A DNA stretch of 11,027 nucleotides from assembly GCA_030649775.1 (NCBI GenBank), contig JAUSFR010000081.1, positions 1 to 11,027 on the forward strand, read 5' to 3'. Every line of letters begins with the position of its first letter. The stretch's first letter is position 1. Below, one piece after another: positions 1 to 5,324 of the stretch. The translations under genes and the position numbers were made by a program. This DNA comes from a bacterium. Its GTDB lineage: Bacteria; Patescibacteriota; Minisyncoccia; Phycocordibacterales; UBA10002. Under the pieces are notes generated by a model. The model was not told where the DNA came from. It was given only the letters and a program-made list of their open reading frames with translations, and ran no database searches.

Positions 1-105
1 TTTGTTTACAAAAACAGAAGTACCCGTGTGGTGAAAATCGTGGATTTTGAGGAAGCATATCGAGATACGCTGACGAAAAAGACGCGATTTGCAGCAGAAT
101 TTTGA
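1..105 (+). CDS. C-terminal tail of an unidentified protein (partial)
   Basis: The first frame is open from the window edge and ends at TGA 103-105, giving 34 residues (starting FVYKNRSTRVVKIVDFEEAY and ending RFAAEF). The mix of basic, acidic and aromatic residues looks like real protein. No motif is recognisable and the start lies outside the window, so no function is proposed. The same frame stays open downstream into the S1 gene, but has no ATG, GTG or TTG between 106 and 264. Confidence 0.4.
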   Translation, partial: FVYKNRSTRVVKIVDFEEAYRDTLTKKTRFAAEF

Positions 106-143
106 ACATTTCGGCAGGCAAGCTATGTTTTAGGCTTTATACT
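102..143 (+). promoter_or_regulatory. rpsA: Candidate promoter(s) for the S1 gene
   Basis: TTGAAC at 102-107 is followed after 16 nt by TATGTT at 124-129. A better isolated -10 box, TATACT, lies at 138-143 but lacks a clear -35. Either would give a leader of about 115-135 nt before the ATG at 265. This is consensus matching only. Confidence 0.3.
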
Positions 144-264
144 GCGGTTAGATTATGAACAGGCTCTAAGGACGGTTATTAACAACAGGTCAGGAAATAA
201 CCCTCGGCTCCCCCTTCGGAACACACCACAGGGCCCCGCATTTCCCGACGTATTTAGTACGAGT
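144..264 (+). promoter_or_regulatory. Leader of the S1 gene with a stem-loop
   Basis: GGTTATT at 174-180 pairs perfectly with AATAACC at 196-202. The rest is C-rich, with no Shine-Dalgarno sequence before the ATG at 265. In Enterobacteria, S1 represses its own mRNA through a structured leader lacking a strong SD. The arrangement here would fit that, but it is only an analogy. Confidence 0.3.
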
Positions 265-1407
265 ATGGACGATACAAAAGTGTCCGATGCCGTCATCATG
301 ACGGAAGAGGAAGCAGAAGCGGCTGCCGAGGCAGCCAAGCAGAACGAGAAGCTCATGAGCAAGCTTATGAGTGGCGTGAAGAACCCCCCGTCAGTTGGGG
401 ACCTTATTGAGGGTACCGTTATCGCCTCTTCACACGGAAAGGTCTACATAGACCTCCCGCCGTTTGGAACGGGTATTATCTACGGTCGCGAGTACATCAA
501 CGCGCGCGATGTCATTAAGAAGATTACCCCTGGCGACACGATTGCCGCGAAGATTGTTGATTTTGAAAATCCCGATGGCTACATTGAGCTCTCCCTCAAA
601 GAGGCTCGCCAAGCGCTTATTTGGAGCGAGGCCGAGTCGGCTATTCGCGAGAAGAAGGTCTTTGAGCTTGCCGTTAAGGAAGCAAACAAAGGTGGTCTTA
701 TTCTTGAATGGCAATCTATCGCAGGTTTCCTCCCCGCCTCACAGCTCAAGGCCGACCACTACCCGCGCGTACCGGATGGCGACAAGGACAAAATCTTTGA
801 CGAGCTGAAAAAGCTTGTGGGTGAAAAACTTCAAGTCACCATTATTTCCGCTATTCCGAAGGAAGGTAAACTTATTTTCTCCGAGAAGAGCACGACCGAG
901 AAAGAGCGCGAGAAGATTATCGGTAAGTACAACGTGGGTGACGAACTCCCGGGTGAAGTCACGGGACTTGTGGATTTCGGCGCGTTTGTGAAAATTGAGG
1001 AAGGTCTGGAGGGCTTGGTGCATATTTCCGAGATTGACTGGGCGCTCGTTGAAGACCCACGCAAACTCTACAAAGTCGGCGACAAAGTAAAGGTGAAAAT
1101 CATTGAAATCAAAGAAGGCAAAATCTCTTTGTCACTCAAAGCGCTTAAACCCAATCCGTGGGTTGACGCGGGAACCAAATACAAAAAAGACGATATGGTG
1201 AAAGGTGTCGTGATTAAGTTCAACAAGCACGGCGCGCTTGCCTCCATTGAAGAAGGCGTCGCGGGACTGGTGCACGTCTCGGAGTTCGGCAGTGAGGACA
1301 AACTCCGTCGCAACCTTGAGCTCGGCAAGACCTACGCGTTCAAGATTACCCTCTTTGACCCCAAGGAACAGAAAATGGCGCTCTCATTCGCAGGAGAGAA
1401 AAAATAG
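265..1407 (+). CDS. rpsA: 30S ribosomal protein S1-like protein, four S1 domains
   Basis: This 380-residue protein consists of a short acidic N-terminus followed by four OB-fold S1 RNA-binding repeats at about residues 43-113, 130-208, 224-292 and 308-376. Repeats 3 and 4 carry the typical pattern G-x-V-x-x-x-x-x-G-A-x-V...EGL-x-GLVHISE (residues 230-256 and 314-340), while repeats 1 and 2 are more diverged, as in bacterial S1. S1 binds mRNA at the 30S platform and helps initiate translation on weak-SD or structured messages. E. coli S1 has six repeats (557 aa); four-repeat forms occur in many other phyla. The start at 265 is the first ATG in a frame open from 106; Met12 at 298 is an alternative. 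The TAG stop is the first triplet of a 7-nt repeat array, and a strong terminator follows. Confidence 0.88.
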   Translation: MDDTKVSDAVIMTEEEAEAAAEAAKQNEKLMSKLMSGVKNPPSVGDLIEGTVIASSHGKVYIDLPPFGTGIIYGREYINARDVIKKITPGDTIAAKIVDFENPDGYIELSLKEARQALIWSEAESAIREKKVFELAVKEANKGGLILEWQSIAGFLPASQLKADHYPRVPDGDKDKIFDELKKLVGEKLQVTIISAIPKEGKLIFSEKSTTEKEREKIIGKYNVGDELPGEVTGLVDFGAFVKIEEGLEGLVHISEIDWALVEDPRKLYKVGDKVKVKIIEIKEGKISLSLKALKPNPWVDAGTKYKKDDMVKGVVIKFNKHGALASIEEGVAGLVHVSEFGSEDKLRRNLELGKTYAFKITLFDPKEQKMALSFAGEKK

Positions 1408-1442
1408 GTCTAGGCACTAGGCTTTAGGCACTAGGCTCTAGG
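1405..1442 (+). repeat. 7-nt tandem repeat (TAGGCNN) at the S1 stop codon
   Basis: Starting at the stop codon TAG, the sequence reads TAGGTC, TAGGCAC, TAGGCTT, TAGGCAC, TAGGCTC, TAGG. This is four heptamers with a constant TAGGC core plus flanking partial units; the 14-nt double unit is repeated once. The segment 1420-1435 is present exactly, in reverse complement, at 9217-9232 downstream of metK. It lies between the stop codon and the terminator, so it is transcribed in the 3' UTR. Confidence 0.85.
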
Positions 1443-1452
1443 AAAGAAAAAC

Positions 1453-1482
1453 CGCCCCGACGAACGTCGGGGCGATTTTTTT
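1453..1482 (+). terminator. Intrinsic terminator of the S1 gene
   Basis: A perfect 9-bp GC-rich stem, CGCCCCGAC (1453-1461) with GTCGGGGCG (1466-1474), has loop GAAC and is followed by A and seven T. It ends the S1 transcript. Confidence 0.9.
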
Positions 1483-1504
1483 GTGGCAAGGCAAACCCTG
1501 ATAC

Positions 1505-1532
1505 AAAAAAACGCGGTCAGCTTGCTGACCGC
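1505..1532 (-). terminator. Intrinsic terminator of the minus-strand membrane-anchored protein gene
   Basis: GCGGTCAG (1513-1520) pairs with CTGACCGC (1525-1532) across the loop CTTG. Read on the minus strand the stem is followed by CG and seven T (the complement of the A run at 1505-1511). It sits just downstream of the stop at 1561, forming a convergent pair with the S1 terminator. Confidence 0.85.
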
Positions 1533-1560
1533 ATTTGCGTGATTAGTCGCTCCACCCCAA

Positions 1561-2406
1561 TTACTTTTGAGGAGGCTCGGTAACAACCAATGTCACCTCA
1601 CCACCACGACGAAACATCACGCCGTAAGGATGTAGGTCCCATCCATCCCACTCCCCTTCCGTTATTTCTATGCCGTCTTTCTCATCGCCCGCGAGAAATA
1701 TCCTCCCTTCCTTTCTCGTCACCGCTGATGAAACCTCAAATCGCTTGTGTGCTTCCATTTCGGAAATAGGTTTGACCCCGTCAAGAAGAAGTCTTCCGTC
1801 GGACTGCAGAATAACCACGCCAGACGGACAGGCAAATACCCGACTTTCCGATGCCTCGGTGAGCGGAACATTCCTCATATCAGGTCCCCATTCCTCGTCA
1901 TTAAGAAGGACAAACCTTCCTCGTCGGAGTACTATCCCCTTTGGATGACCGTACCATGCGTCTATAGCATCAAGTGTGGCCTCGTCGTGCATGCAGAGCG
2001 TGATGCGCGTGCCTACGGTTGCCTTGGCCAACTGTCGGGCAAAGTCATCATTGGAAATAACCGAAGTAACCATAATAGTGTCCTTGGTGAATTGTTTAAT
2101 GAACCTGTATCGTATGTCACTCTGCCATAGAAGTGTCTTCTTGTACACTAATGCGTAACTCATAAGGCCCTTATCTGTCGGGCGAGGTTGAGCCTCGTCC
2201 CATTCTTCCACGAATGCCCCGCGTCCAAGATTACCACTTATCAGCGACCGCTGATATGTGGTACTGAGAGGTCTTGACAATATGTTGGGTATTGCTATCC
2301 TAAACAAATACATGACGTACACCGCCCAAAAAGGAATGATGATGGCTATGATGATGACCTTGCTCAAAGGCTGATTTTTGCGTTGAACCCTCCTCCAAGA
2401 CTTCAA
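1561..2406 (-). CDS. Single-pass membrane-anchored protein of unknown function
   Basis: This 281-residue protein is not recognised. The first 13 residues carry several Arg/Lys (R5, R6, R9, K10), followed by one hydrophobic helix at about residues 14-35. This suggests an N-in signal anchor with the remaining ~245 residues outside the membrane. The exported part is rich in short beta-like segments with Gly turns (for example GIVLRRGRFVLL and GVVILQSDGRLLL), which may indicate a beta-sandwich or repeat-like fold. The start is TTG at 2404-2406; no ATG precedes the membrane helix in frame. That TTG begins only a few bases from a terminator-like hairpin (2410-2435), an unusual place for a start. 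An AGGAGG-like string lies inside the coding region at about 2391-2398 but has no start codon at the right spacing. It has its own terminator downstream and no partner on the same strand. Confidence 0.75.
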   Translation of the reverse strand: MKSWRRVQRKNQPLSKVIIIAIIIPFWAVYVMYLFRIAIPNILSRPLSTTYQRSLISGNLGRGAFVEEWDEAQPRPTDKGLMSYALVYKKTLLWQSDIRYRFIKQFTKDTIMVTSVISNDDFARQLAKATVGTRITLCMHDEATLDAIDAWYGHPKGIVLRRGRFVLLNDEEWGPDMRNVPLTEASESRVFACPSGVVILQSDGRLLLDGVKPISEMEAHKRFEVSSAVTRKEGRIFLAGDEKDGIEITEGEWDGWDLHPYGVMFRRGGEVTLVVTEPPQK

Positions 2407-2409
2407 AAC

Positions 2410-2435
2410 AAAAACTGGCTTTTGAGCCAGTTTTT
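2410..2435. terminator. Bidirectional terminator-like hairpin between divergent genes
   Basis: AAAAACTGGCT (2410-2420) pairs perfectly with AGCCAGTTTTT (2425-2435) around loop TTTG, with a further T on the plus side. On either strand it reads as a GC stem preceded by A and followed by T. It lies at the 5' ends of two divergent genes, where no transcript is expected to end. Confidence 0.75.
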
Positions 2436-2436
2436 T

Positions 2437-2662
2437 CGTTCGGTAGACGAAATGGAAATCTCTACCATTGTGGCCGGAGATAAAAGCTCTATGGCTTATA
2501 CCCTACCCTCGGACACGGTATCCGAGATATGCACATTCAAAAGAAAGGCGAATTATGCCACCAGGAATGCCTCACTTATATAGGCGAACCAAAGAAAATC
2601 CAGAAGGGATCCCAGTGTCAAAAGGCCATTTTCTGCTCACAGAGTTGCTACAAGGAGGTACA
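2437..2662 (+). promoter_or_regulatory. Leader region upstream of the MMT-like gene
   Basis: This stretch is gene-free. It holds a 6-bp stem GGTAGA (2442-2447)/TCTACC (2460-2465) and a near-palindromic hairpin CTCGGA (2508-2513)/TCCGAG (2521-2526) with a 7-nt loop. A TATATA box at 2577-2582 would start transcription near 2590. A strong Shine-Dalgarno, AAGGAGG at 2652-2658, sits 4 nt before ATG 2663 and fixes the start. The reading frame is open upstream to a possible ATG at 2468, but those extra residues look random. No known riboswitch consensus was recognised. Confidence 0.4.
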
Positions 2663-3496
2663 ATGTCGCCACCTAAGGACCCTTATCGCTTTTTTCGAAG
2701 CACCATCAAAGTTCCTTCATGGGCATTCAAACCTGACGACTGGACTAATGAATTCTTAGTAGGACTTGCCGAGCTCTCAACAGGCTGGAGAGGGAAACGA
2801 GTCTGGGAAATTGGAGTGGGGACGGGAATCAATCTGGTAATGCTTTCCACAGCAAAAAATGTGGAGTGGTATTTTTCGGACTTTGACGAGCGATGTGTCC
2901 CGCTTGCCCTAGAGAACATACGACGGTTCACAAGGAATAACCGCCAGCTCTGCAAAAAACTTCATCCGCTTTTTGGAGTATGGGACATCTTCACTCCACT
3001 ACAAGAAAGTGGCGTGGAAGTGCCCAAGGTCGATGTTGTCTACGGATGTCTGCCACAGGTCCCTGCCCATATAGACCTTTCGGTTGGTGACCGGATTGCG
3101 CACTATTACGACCCTGAGCGTTATCCAGAGGCACATTTGCATGCTCTTGGACTCGGCTTAGTTGAAACACTTCTCACCAGGGCACGAGAAGTCCTCAACC
3201 CAAAGGGAAGCGTTGTACTGAACCTTGCGGGCAGACCGGGCCGTAAGCGTCTCCTCTCACTCTTTAGAAAAGCGGGCTACGAACCTCATGTTGTGCACTC
3301 GGCCTCTATTGCACAACATCAGGGAACATCACTTGCCTCTCTAGCTGAGCTCGAAAAGAATGGCCACGACGACTTTGAATTCTTCAACGGATTTGACTGT
3401 CAAGAACTTATTGACGCTCGAGAAGCCGAGGCACGGCGCTTACGCGGAGAGTCCATCTACCACAACATCTACGTCATAGTGGGAACGCTCTCGTAG
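2663..3496 (+). CDS. Methionine S-methyltransferase-like SAM-dependent methyltransferase
   Basis: This 277-residue class I methyltransferase has motif I EIGVGTG (residues 49-55) and acidic motif SDFD (72-75). It also carries signatures I recognise from the methyltransferase domain of plant methionine S-methyltransferase (MMT): GCLPQVP (128-134; plant GCIPQIL, at the NPPY position of related enzymes), GLGL (163-166), NLAGRPG (187-193; plant NMGGRPG) and HDDFEFFNG (235-243; plant RHRFEFF). MMT transfers the SAM methyl to the sulfur of methionine, giving S-methylmethionine. The plant enzyme is over 1000 residues with an aminotransferase-like C-terminus. Stand-alone bacterial versions (MmtN, about 300 aa) make S-methylmethionine for DMSP synthesis. 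The next gene is a homocysteine methyltransferase, the enzyme class that consumes S-methylmethionine, which supports the assignment. The family match is from memory of the motifs; substrate is inferred. A different S- or N-methyltransferase remains possible. Confidence 0.75.
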   Translation: MSPPKDPYRFFRSTIKVPSWAFKPDDWTNEFLVGLAELSTGWRGKRVWEIGVGTGINLVMLSTAKNVEWYFSDFDERCVPLALENIRRFTRNNRQLCKKLHPLFGVWDIFTPLQESGVEVPKVDVVYGCLPQVPAHIDLSVGDRIAHYYDPERYPEAHLHALGLGLVETLLTRAREVLNPKGSVVLNLAGRPGRKRLLSLFRKAGYEPHVVHSASIAQHQGTSLASLAELEKNGHDDFEFFNGFDCQELIDAREAEARRLRGESIYHNIYVIVGTLS

Positions 3497-3506
3497 AAAG
3501 CATCAG

Positions 3507-3545
3507 AGTGGCCGGTTCCTTTCGGGGACTGGCCACTTATTTTTT
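3507..3545 (+). terminator. Intrinsic terminator after the MMT-like gene
   Basis: AGTGGCC (3507-3513) pairs with GGCCACT (3531-3537). The stem extends inward through a G-T pair and GTTCC/GGGAC around loop TTTCG, and is followed by TATTTTTT. It separates the MMT-like gene from the homocysteine methyltransferase, so the two are adjacent but probably transcribed separately. Confidence 0.85.
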
Positions 3546-3558
3546 ACCCAAAATCTAG

Positions 3559-3577
3559 TACACTTAACACCTACCCT
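3559..3577 (+). promoter_or_regulatory. Promoter -10 box of the homocysteine methyltransferase
   Basis: TACACT at 3559-3564 lies 13 nt before ATG 3578. No clear -35 and no Shine-Dalgarno are seen. The transcript would have a leader of only about six bases. Confidence 0.5.
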
Positions 3578-4453
3578 ATGGAACTACGCAAAGACACTTT
3601 GTACCATCTCGCGGGAGCAACCGGCACCGAAATTTTGCGCCGTGGCTTCCCCACCAAACTTCCCTTGTGGTCGGCACAGGTGCTTTTTGACAAACCGGAA
3701 CTGCTCAAACAGATTTACCTAGACTACATCACTGCCGGAGCTGACATCATTACCACCAATACCTTTCGCACACAGCGAAGAACGCTCACAAAAGCCGGCG
3801 TGGCGCACGAAACCGAACGCATCAATCGCCTTGCGGTAGAGATTGCGGTAGAGGCGCGAAAGGAGGCACAAGCGGACCGTCCCATCTATATTGCCGGATG
3901 TATGACCACACTTGAGGATTGTTATCGCCCCGACCTTATGCCAAGTGAACCGGAACTGCGCGCGGAACATACCGAACAGGCAACACTTCTTGCGAGTACC
4001 CCGATTGATTTTTTCCTACTGGAAACTTTCAACACCATACAGGAAGCGGTTATCGCTTCGGAAGCGGTCTCAAAAACAAAAAAACCGTTTATGGTAAGTT
4101 TTACCGCGAACGAAGCGGGTGATATTTTAAATGGCGACACATGGGACGAGGCAGTGCGAGCACTTACGCCTCTGCGTCCGCTCGCGATACTTGTCAACTG
4201 TGTTCCTCCCGCCGTCGCGGAAAAGGCAATTCAAAAAATCAAAAAGGCGACAGCTCTTCCTTTTGGCGTGTATGGCAACGGCGCGGGCGGAGCGGACAAT
4301 GAAGACGGCTGGAAGTTTGACGAAGCGGACAAAGTGCAGGACTACCTTCATTCGTGTAAGGAATGGGTTGCGGAAGGAGCGACGATTATCGGAGGTTGTT
4401 GCGGTACCAATCACGACTACACGAGAGCCTACAGCGCGCTTACGCGCCACTAA
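3578..4453 (+). CDS. mmuM: Homocysteine S-methyltransferase (MmuM-type)
   Basis: The 291-residue protein is a full-length member of the S-methyl_trans family (betaine/S-methylmethionine-homocysteine methyltransferases, zinc TIM barrel). Visible family features are AGATGTEILRRG (residues 12-23), LPLWSAQVLFDKPELL (28-43, like the LWSAK segment of E. coli MmuM), TNTFRT (60-65), LLETF (147-151), the zinc cysteine in NCVPP (C208) and the paired zinc cysteines in GGCCGT (C274, C275). The usual length is about 300 residues. MmuM transfers a methyl group from S-methylmethionine (or SAM) to homocysteine, yielding methionine. Its position directly after an MMT-like gene suggests the donor is made next door. 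A betaine- or SAM-dependent relative cannot be excluded from sequence alone. No Shine-Dalgarno precedes the ATG; translation is probably leaderless. Confidence 0.9.
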   Translation: MELRKDTLYHLAGATGTEILRRGFPTKLPLWSAQVLFDKPELLKQIYLDYITAGADIITTNTFRTQRRTLTKAGVAHETERINRLAVEIAVEARKEAQADRPIYIAGCMTTLEDCYRPDLMPSEPELRAEHTEQATLLASTPIDFFLLETFNTIQEAVIASEAVSKTKKPFMVSFTANEAGDILNGDTWDEAVRALTPLRPLAILVNCVPPAVAEKAIQKIKKATALPFGVYGNGAGGADNEDGWKFDEADKVQDYLHSCKEWVAEGATIIGGCCGTNHDYTRAYSALTRH

Positions 4454-4604
4454 TACTCGTGTGTCATTGACACGAAGGGGAACTGATGTAGGCTTACCGT
4501 ATTGCTCTTTGGGATTTACGAGCCGTAGCTGGAGCCAAACTTCTCGCGGGGTTCCTCACCCCCAACCTTACTTGAGTCAAAACCAGTTACGGTTCGTTTT
4601 TTCG
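4454..4604 (+). ncRNA. Candidate structured RNA, part 1
   Basis: This is gene-free sequence after the homocysteine methyltransferase. Near the start TCGTGT/ACACGA can form a small hairpin (4457-4474). A long-range helix is visible: ACCGTA (4496-4501) with TACGGT (4588-4593), then TTG with CAA (4578-4580), CTC with GAG (4574-4576) and TTGG (4509-4512) with CCAA (4562-4565). Inside it is a hairpin GGGT (4549-4552)/ACCC (4558-4561). The 3' side carries unpaired segments, giving a rod with asymmetric bubbles, and it ends in a T run (4597-4602). The rod shape and the early CTGATGT recall 6S RNA, but I cannot confirm any family. Confidence 0.35.
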
Positions 4605-4610
4605 TTTTCG

Positions 4611-4676
4611 CCGACGTTCAGATTGGACGACTCCCCCACTGTCGTGCTAAGTGAAAGTTATCCGTCTGTTCGTCGG
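4611..4676 (+). ncRNA. Candidate structured RNA, part 2 (stem-loop with possible pseudoknot)
   Basis: An imperfect long stem forms from CCGACG (4611-4616), CAGA (4619-4622) and GGA (4625-4627) with TCC (4661-4663), TCTG (4665-4668) and CGTCGG (4671-4676). The internal loops are small. Inside, CGAC (4628-4631) pairs with GTCG (4641-4644). The loop contains CACT (4637-4640), complementary to AGTG (4650-4653) 3' of that hairpin, which would form a small pseudoknot. No coding potential is evident here. Confidence 0.4.
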
Positions 4677-4741
4677 TGTGTTTTGTCCGGTGCTGTGCAT
4701 AGCGCAAAGGTTTTCAGCCTTTTCATGTTGGGCCCTGAAGA

Positions 4742-4776
4742 CCGGTCGTTATTTGCACGCACCGGCTTTTTCTTTG
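4742..4776 (+). terminator. Terminator-like hairpin ending the noncoding region
   Basis: CCGGT (4742-4746) pairs with ACCGG (4761-4765), continuing through CGT/ACG with one bulged base, and is followed by CTTTTTCTTT. It lies just before the promoter of the next gene, so it would end a transcript from the preceding gene-free stretch. Confidence 0.55.
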
Positions 4777-4791
4777 GTACAATACCCTTCT
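4752..4791 (+). promoter_or_regulatory. Promoter of the nucleotidyltransferase, apparently leaderless
   Basis: TACAAT at 4778-4783 is a strong -10 box and the ATG begins at 4792, only 8 nt later, so the transcript should begin at or next to the start codon. A weak -35 candidate, TTGCAC, lies around 4753-4758. No Shine-Dalgarno is present. Confidence 0.55.
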
Positions 4792-5211
4792 ATGAGCCCT
4801 ACAAAAAAGACTGTGCTCGCATTTGGGGCCTTTGACGGCCTGCACGACGGTCATCGCTTTTTCCTAAAAGAAGCCCGGGGGCTGGGAAATAAATTGATTG
4901 TTTCGGTCGCAACCGACGAGGTGGTGCTGGCGCTCAAAGGTCACGCCCCCAAACAGCATCTTGAAGCACGTCTGCAGACGCTTGAGGCAAGTGGACTTAC
5001 GGACCTCGCCGTCGCGGGAGACAAAGCGATTGGAAACTGGAACGCCATTAAAATATGGAAGCCCGATAGTATCGCGGTCGGCTACGACCAGACACACTTC
5101 GCGGAGAAACTACGCGAGTTCATCCAAAAAGAAAACCTCCCCATCGAGGTCGTCGTCATTACAGCCCATCAGCCGGAGCGTCTTCACTCAAGTCTGCTTG
5201 GGGAGAAATAG
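4792..5211 (+). CDS. Small HxGH nucleotidyltransferase (cytidylyltransferase/FAD synthetase-like)
   Basis: The 139-residue protein is a single-domain member of the cytidylyltransferase-like superfamily. It has the N-terminal strand plus FGAFDGLHDGH (residues 11-21) with the HxGH nucleotide-binding motif at H18-H21, a mid-protein GYDQ (97-100, at the G-x-D position of the family) and a late HSSL segment (132-135) where relatives carry the ISST/SSS loop. Size and motifs match glycerol-3-phosphate cytidylyltransferases and archaeal RibL-type FAD synthetases. The substrate cannot be chosen from sequence. The frame continues upstream to an ATG at 4651, but that extension reads through the structured noncoding region and terminator, so I take 4792, directly after the -10 box. 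A terminator follows at 5268-5292. Confidence 0.75.
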   Translation: MSPTKKTVLAFGAFDGLHDGHRFFLKEARGLGNKLIVSVATDEVVLALKGHAPKQHLEARLQTLEASGLTDLAVAGDKAIGNWNAIKIWKPDSIAVGYDQTHFAEKLREFIQKENLPIEVVVITAHQPERLHSSLLGEK

Positions 5212-5212
5212 C

Positions 5213-5240
5213 TTGCTTCCCCCGAAGAAAAGTATAGTAT
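5213..5240 (+). promoter_or_regulatory. Candidate promoter after the nucleotidyltransferase gene
   Basis: TTGCTT (5213-5218) is followed after 16 nt by TAGTAT (5235-5240), with an overlapping TATAGT (5233-5238). It would start a transcript near 5246 that ends at the terminator 46 nt later, that is, a very short RNA. Confidence 0.35.
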
Positions 5241-5267
5241 TCTCCTCGGAAACCCGAATGGGTAACT

Positions 5268-5292
5268 GCGCTTTGAAATAAGGCGCTTTTTT
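5268..5292 (+). terminator. Intrinsic terminator between the nucleotidyltransferase and pyrF
   Basis: GCGCTTT (5268-5274) pairs with AAGGCGC (5280-5286), with one G-T pair, around loop GAAAT. Six T follow. Confidence 0.8.
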
Positions 5293-5324
5293 GCACCTAG
5301 AACAACTGAATACACCAAAAAACT

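Noticed and set aside
2468..2662. 65-residue N-terminal extension of the MMT-like protein
   Set aside because: The strong AAGGAGG site and ATG at 2663 mark the start; the extension has no family-like residues and covers hairpins.
2437..2662. SAM- or SAH-sensing riboswitch in the leader of the MMT-like gene
   Set aside because: Hairpins are present but none of the conserved core strings of the known SAM or SAH classes was found; kept only as an unassigned leader.
2529..2759. Cys-rich 76-residue plus-strand ORF that could pass for a zinc-binding leader protein
   Set aside because: It overlaps the methyltransferase start by almost 100 nt in another frame, has no Shine-Dalgarno, and its cysteines are not in a recognisable zinc motif order.
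4454..4777. tmRNA, RNase P RNA or SRP RNA
   Set aside because: No tRNA-like ends with CCA or T-loop, no GAGGAAAGTCC core, and no SRP GGAAGGAAGCAGCC-type loop were found; the region stays an unassigned structured RNA.
4131..4835. 234-codon plus-strand ORF bridging the methyltransferase and the nucleotidyltransferase
   Set aside because: It is out of frame with both real genes and reads through two hairpins and a terminator; its composition is Arg/Ser-rich as expected for a shadow frame.
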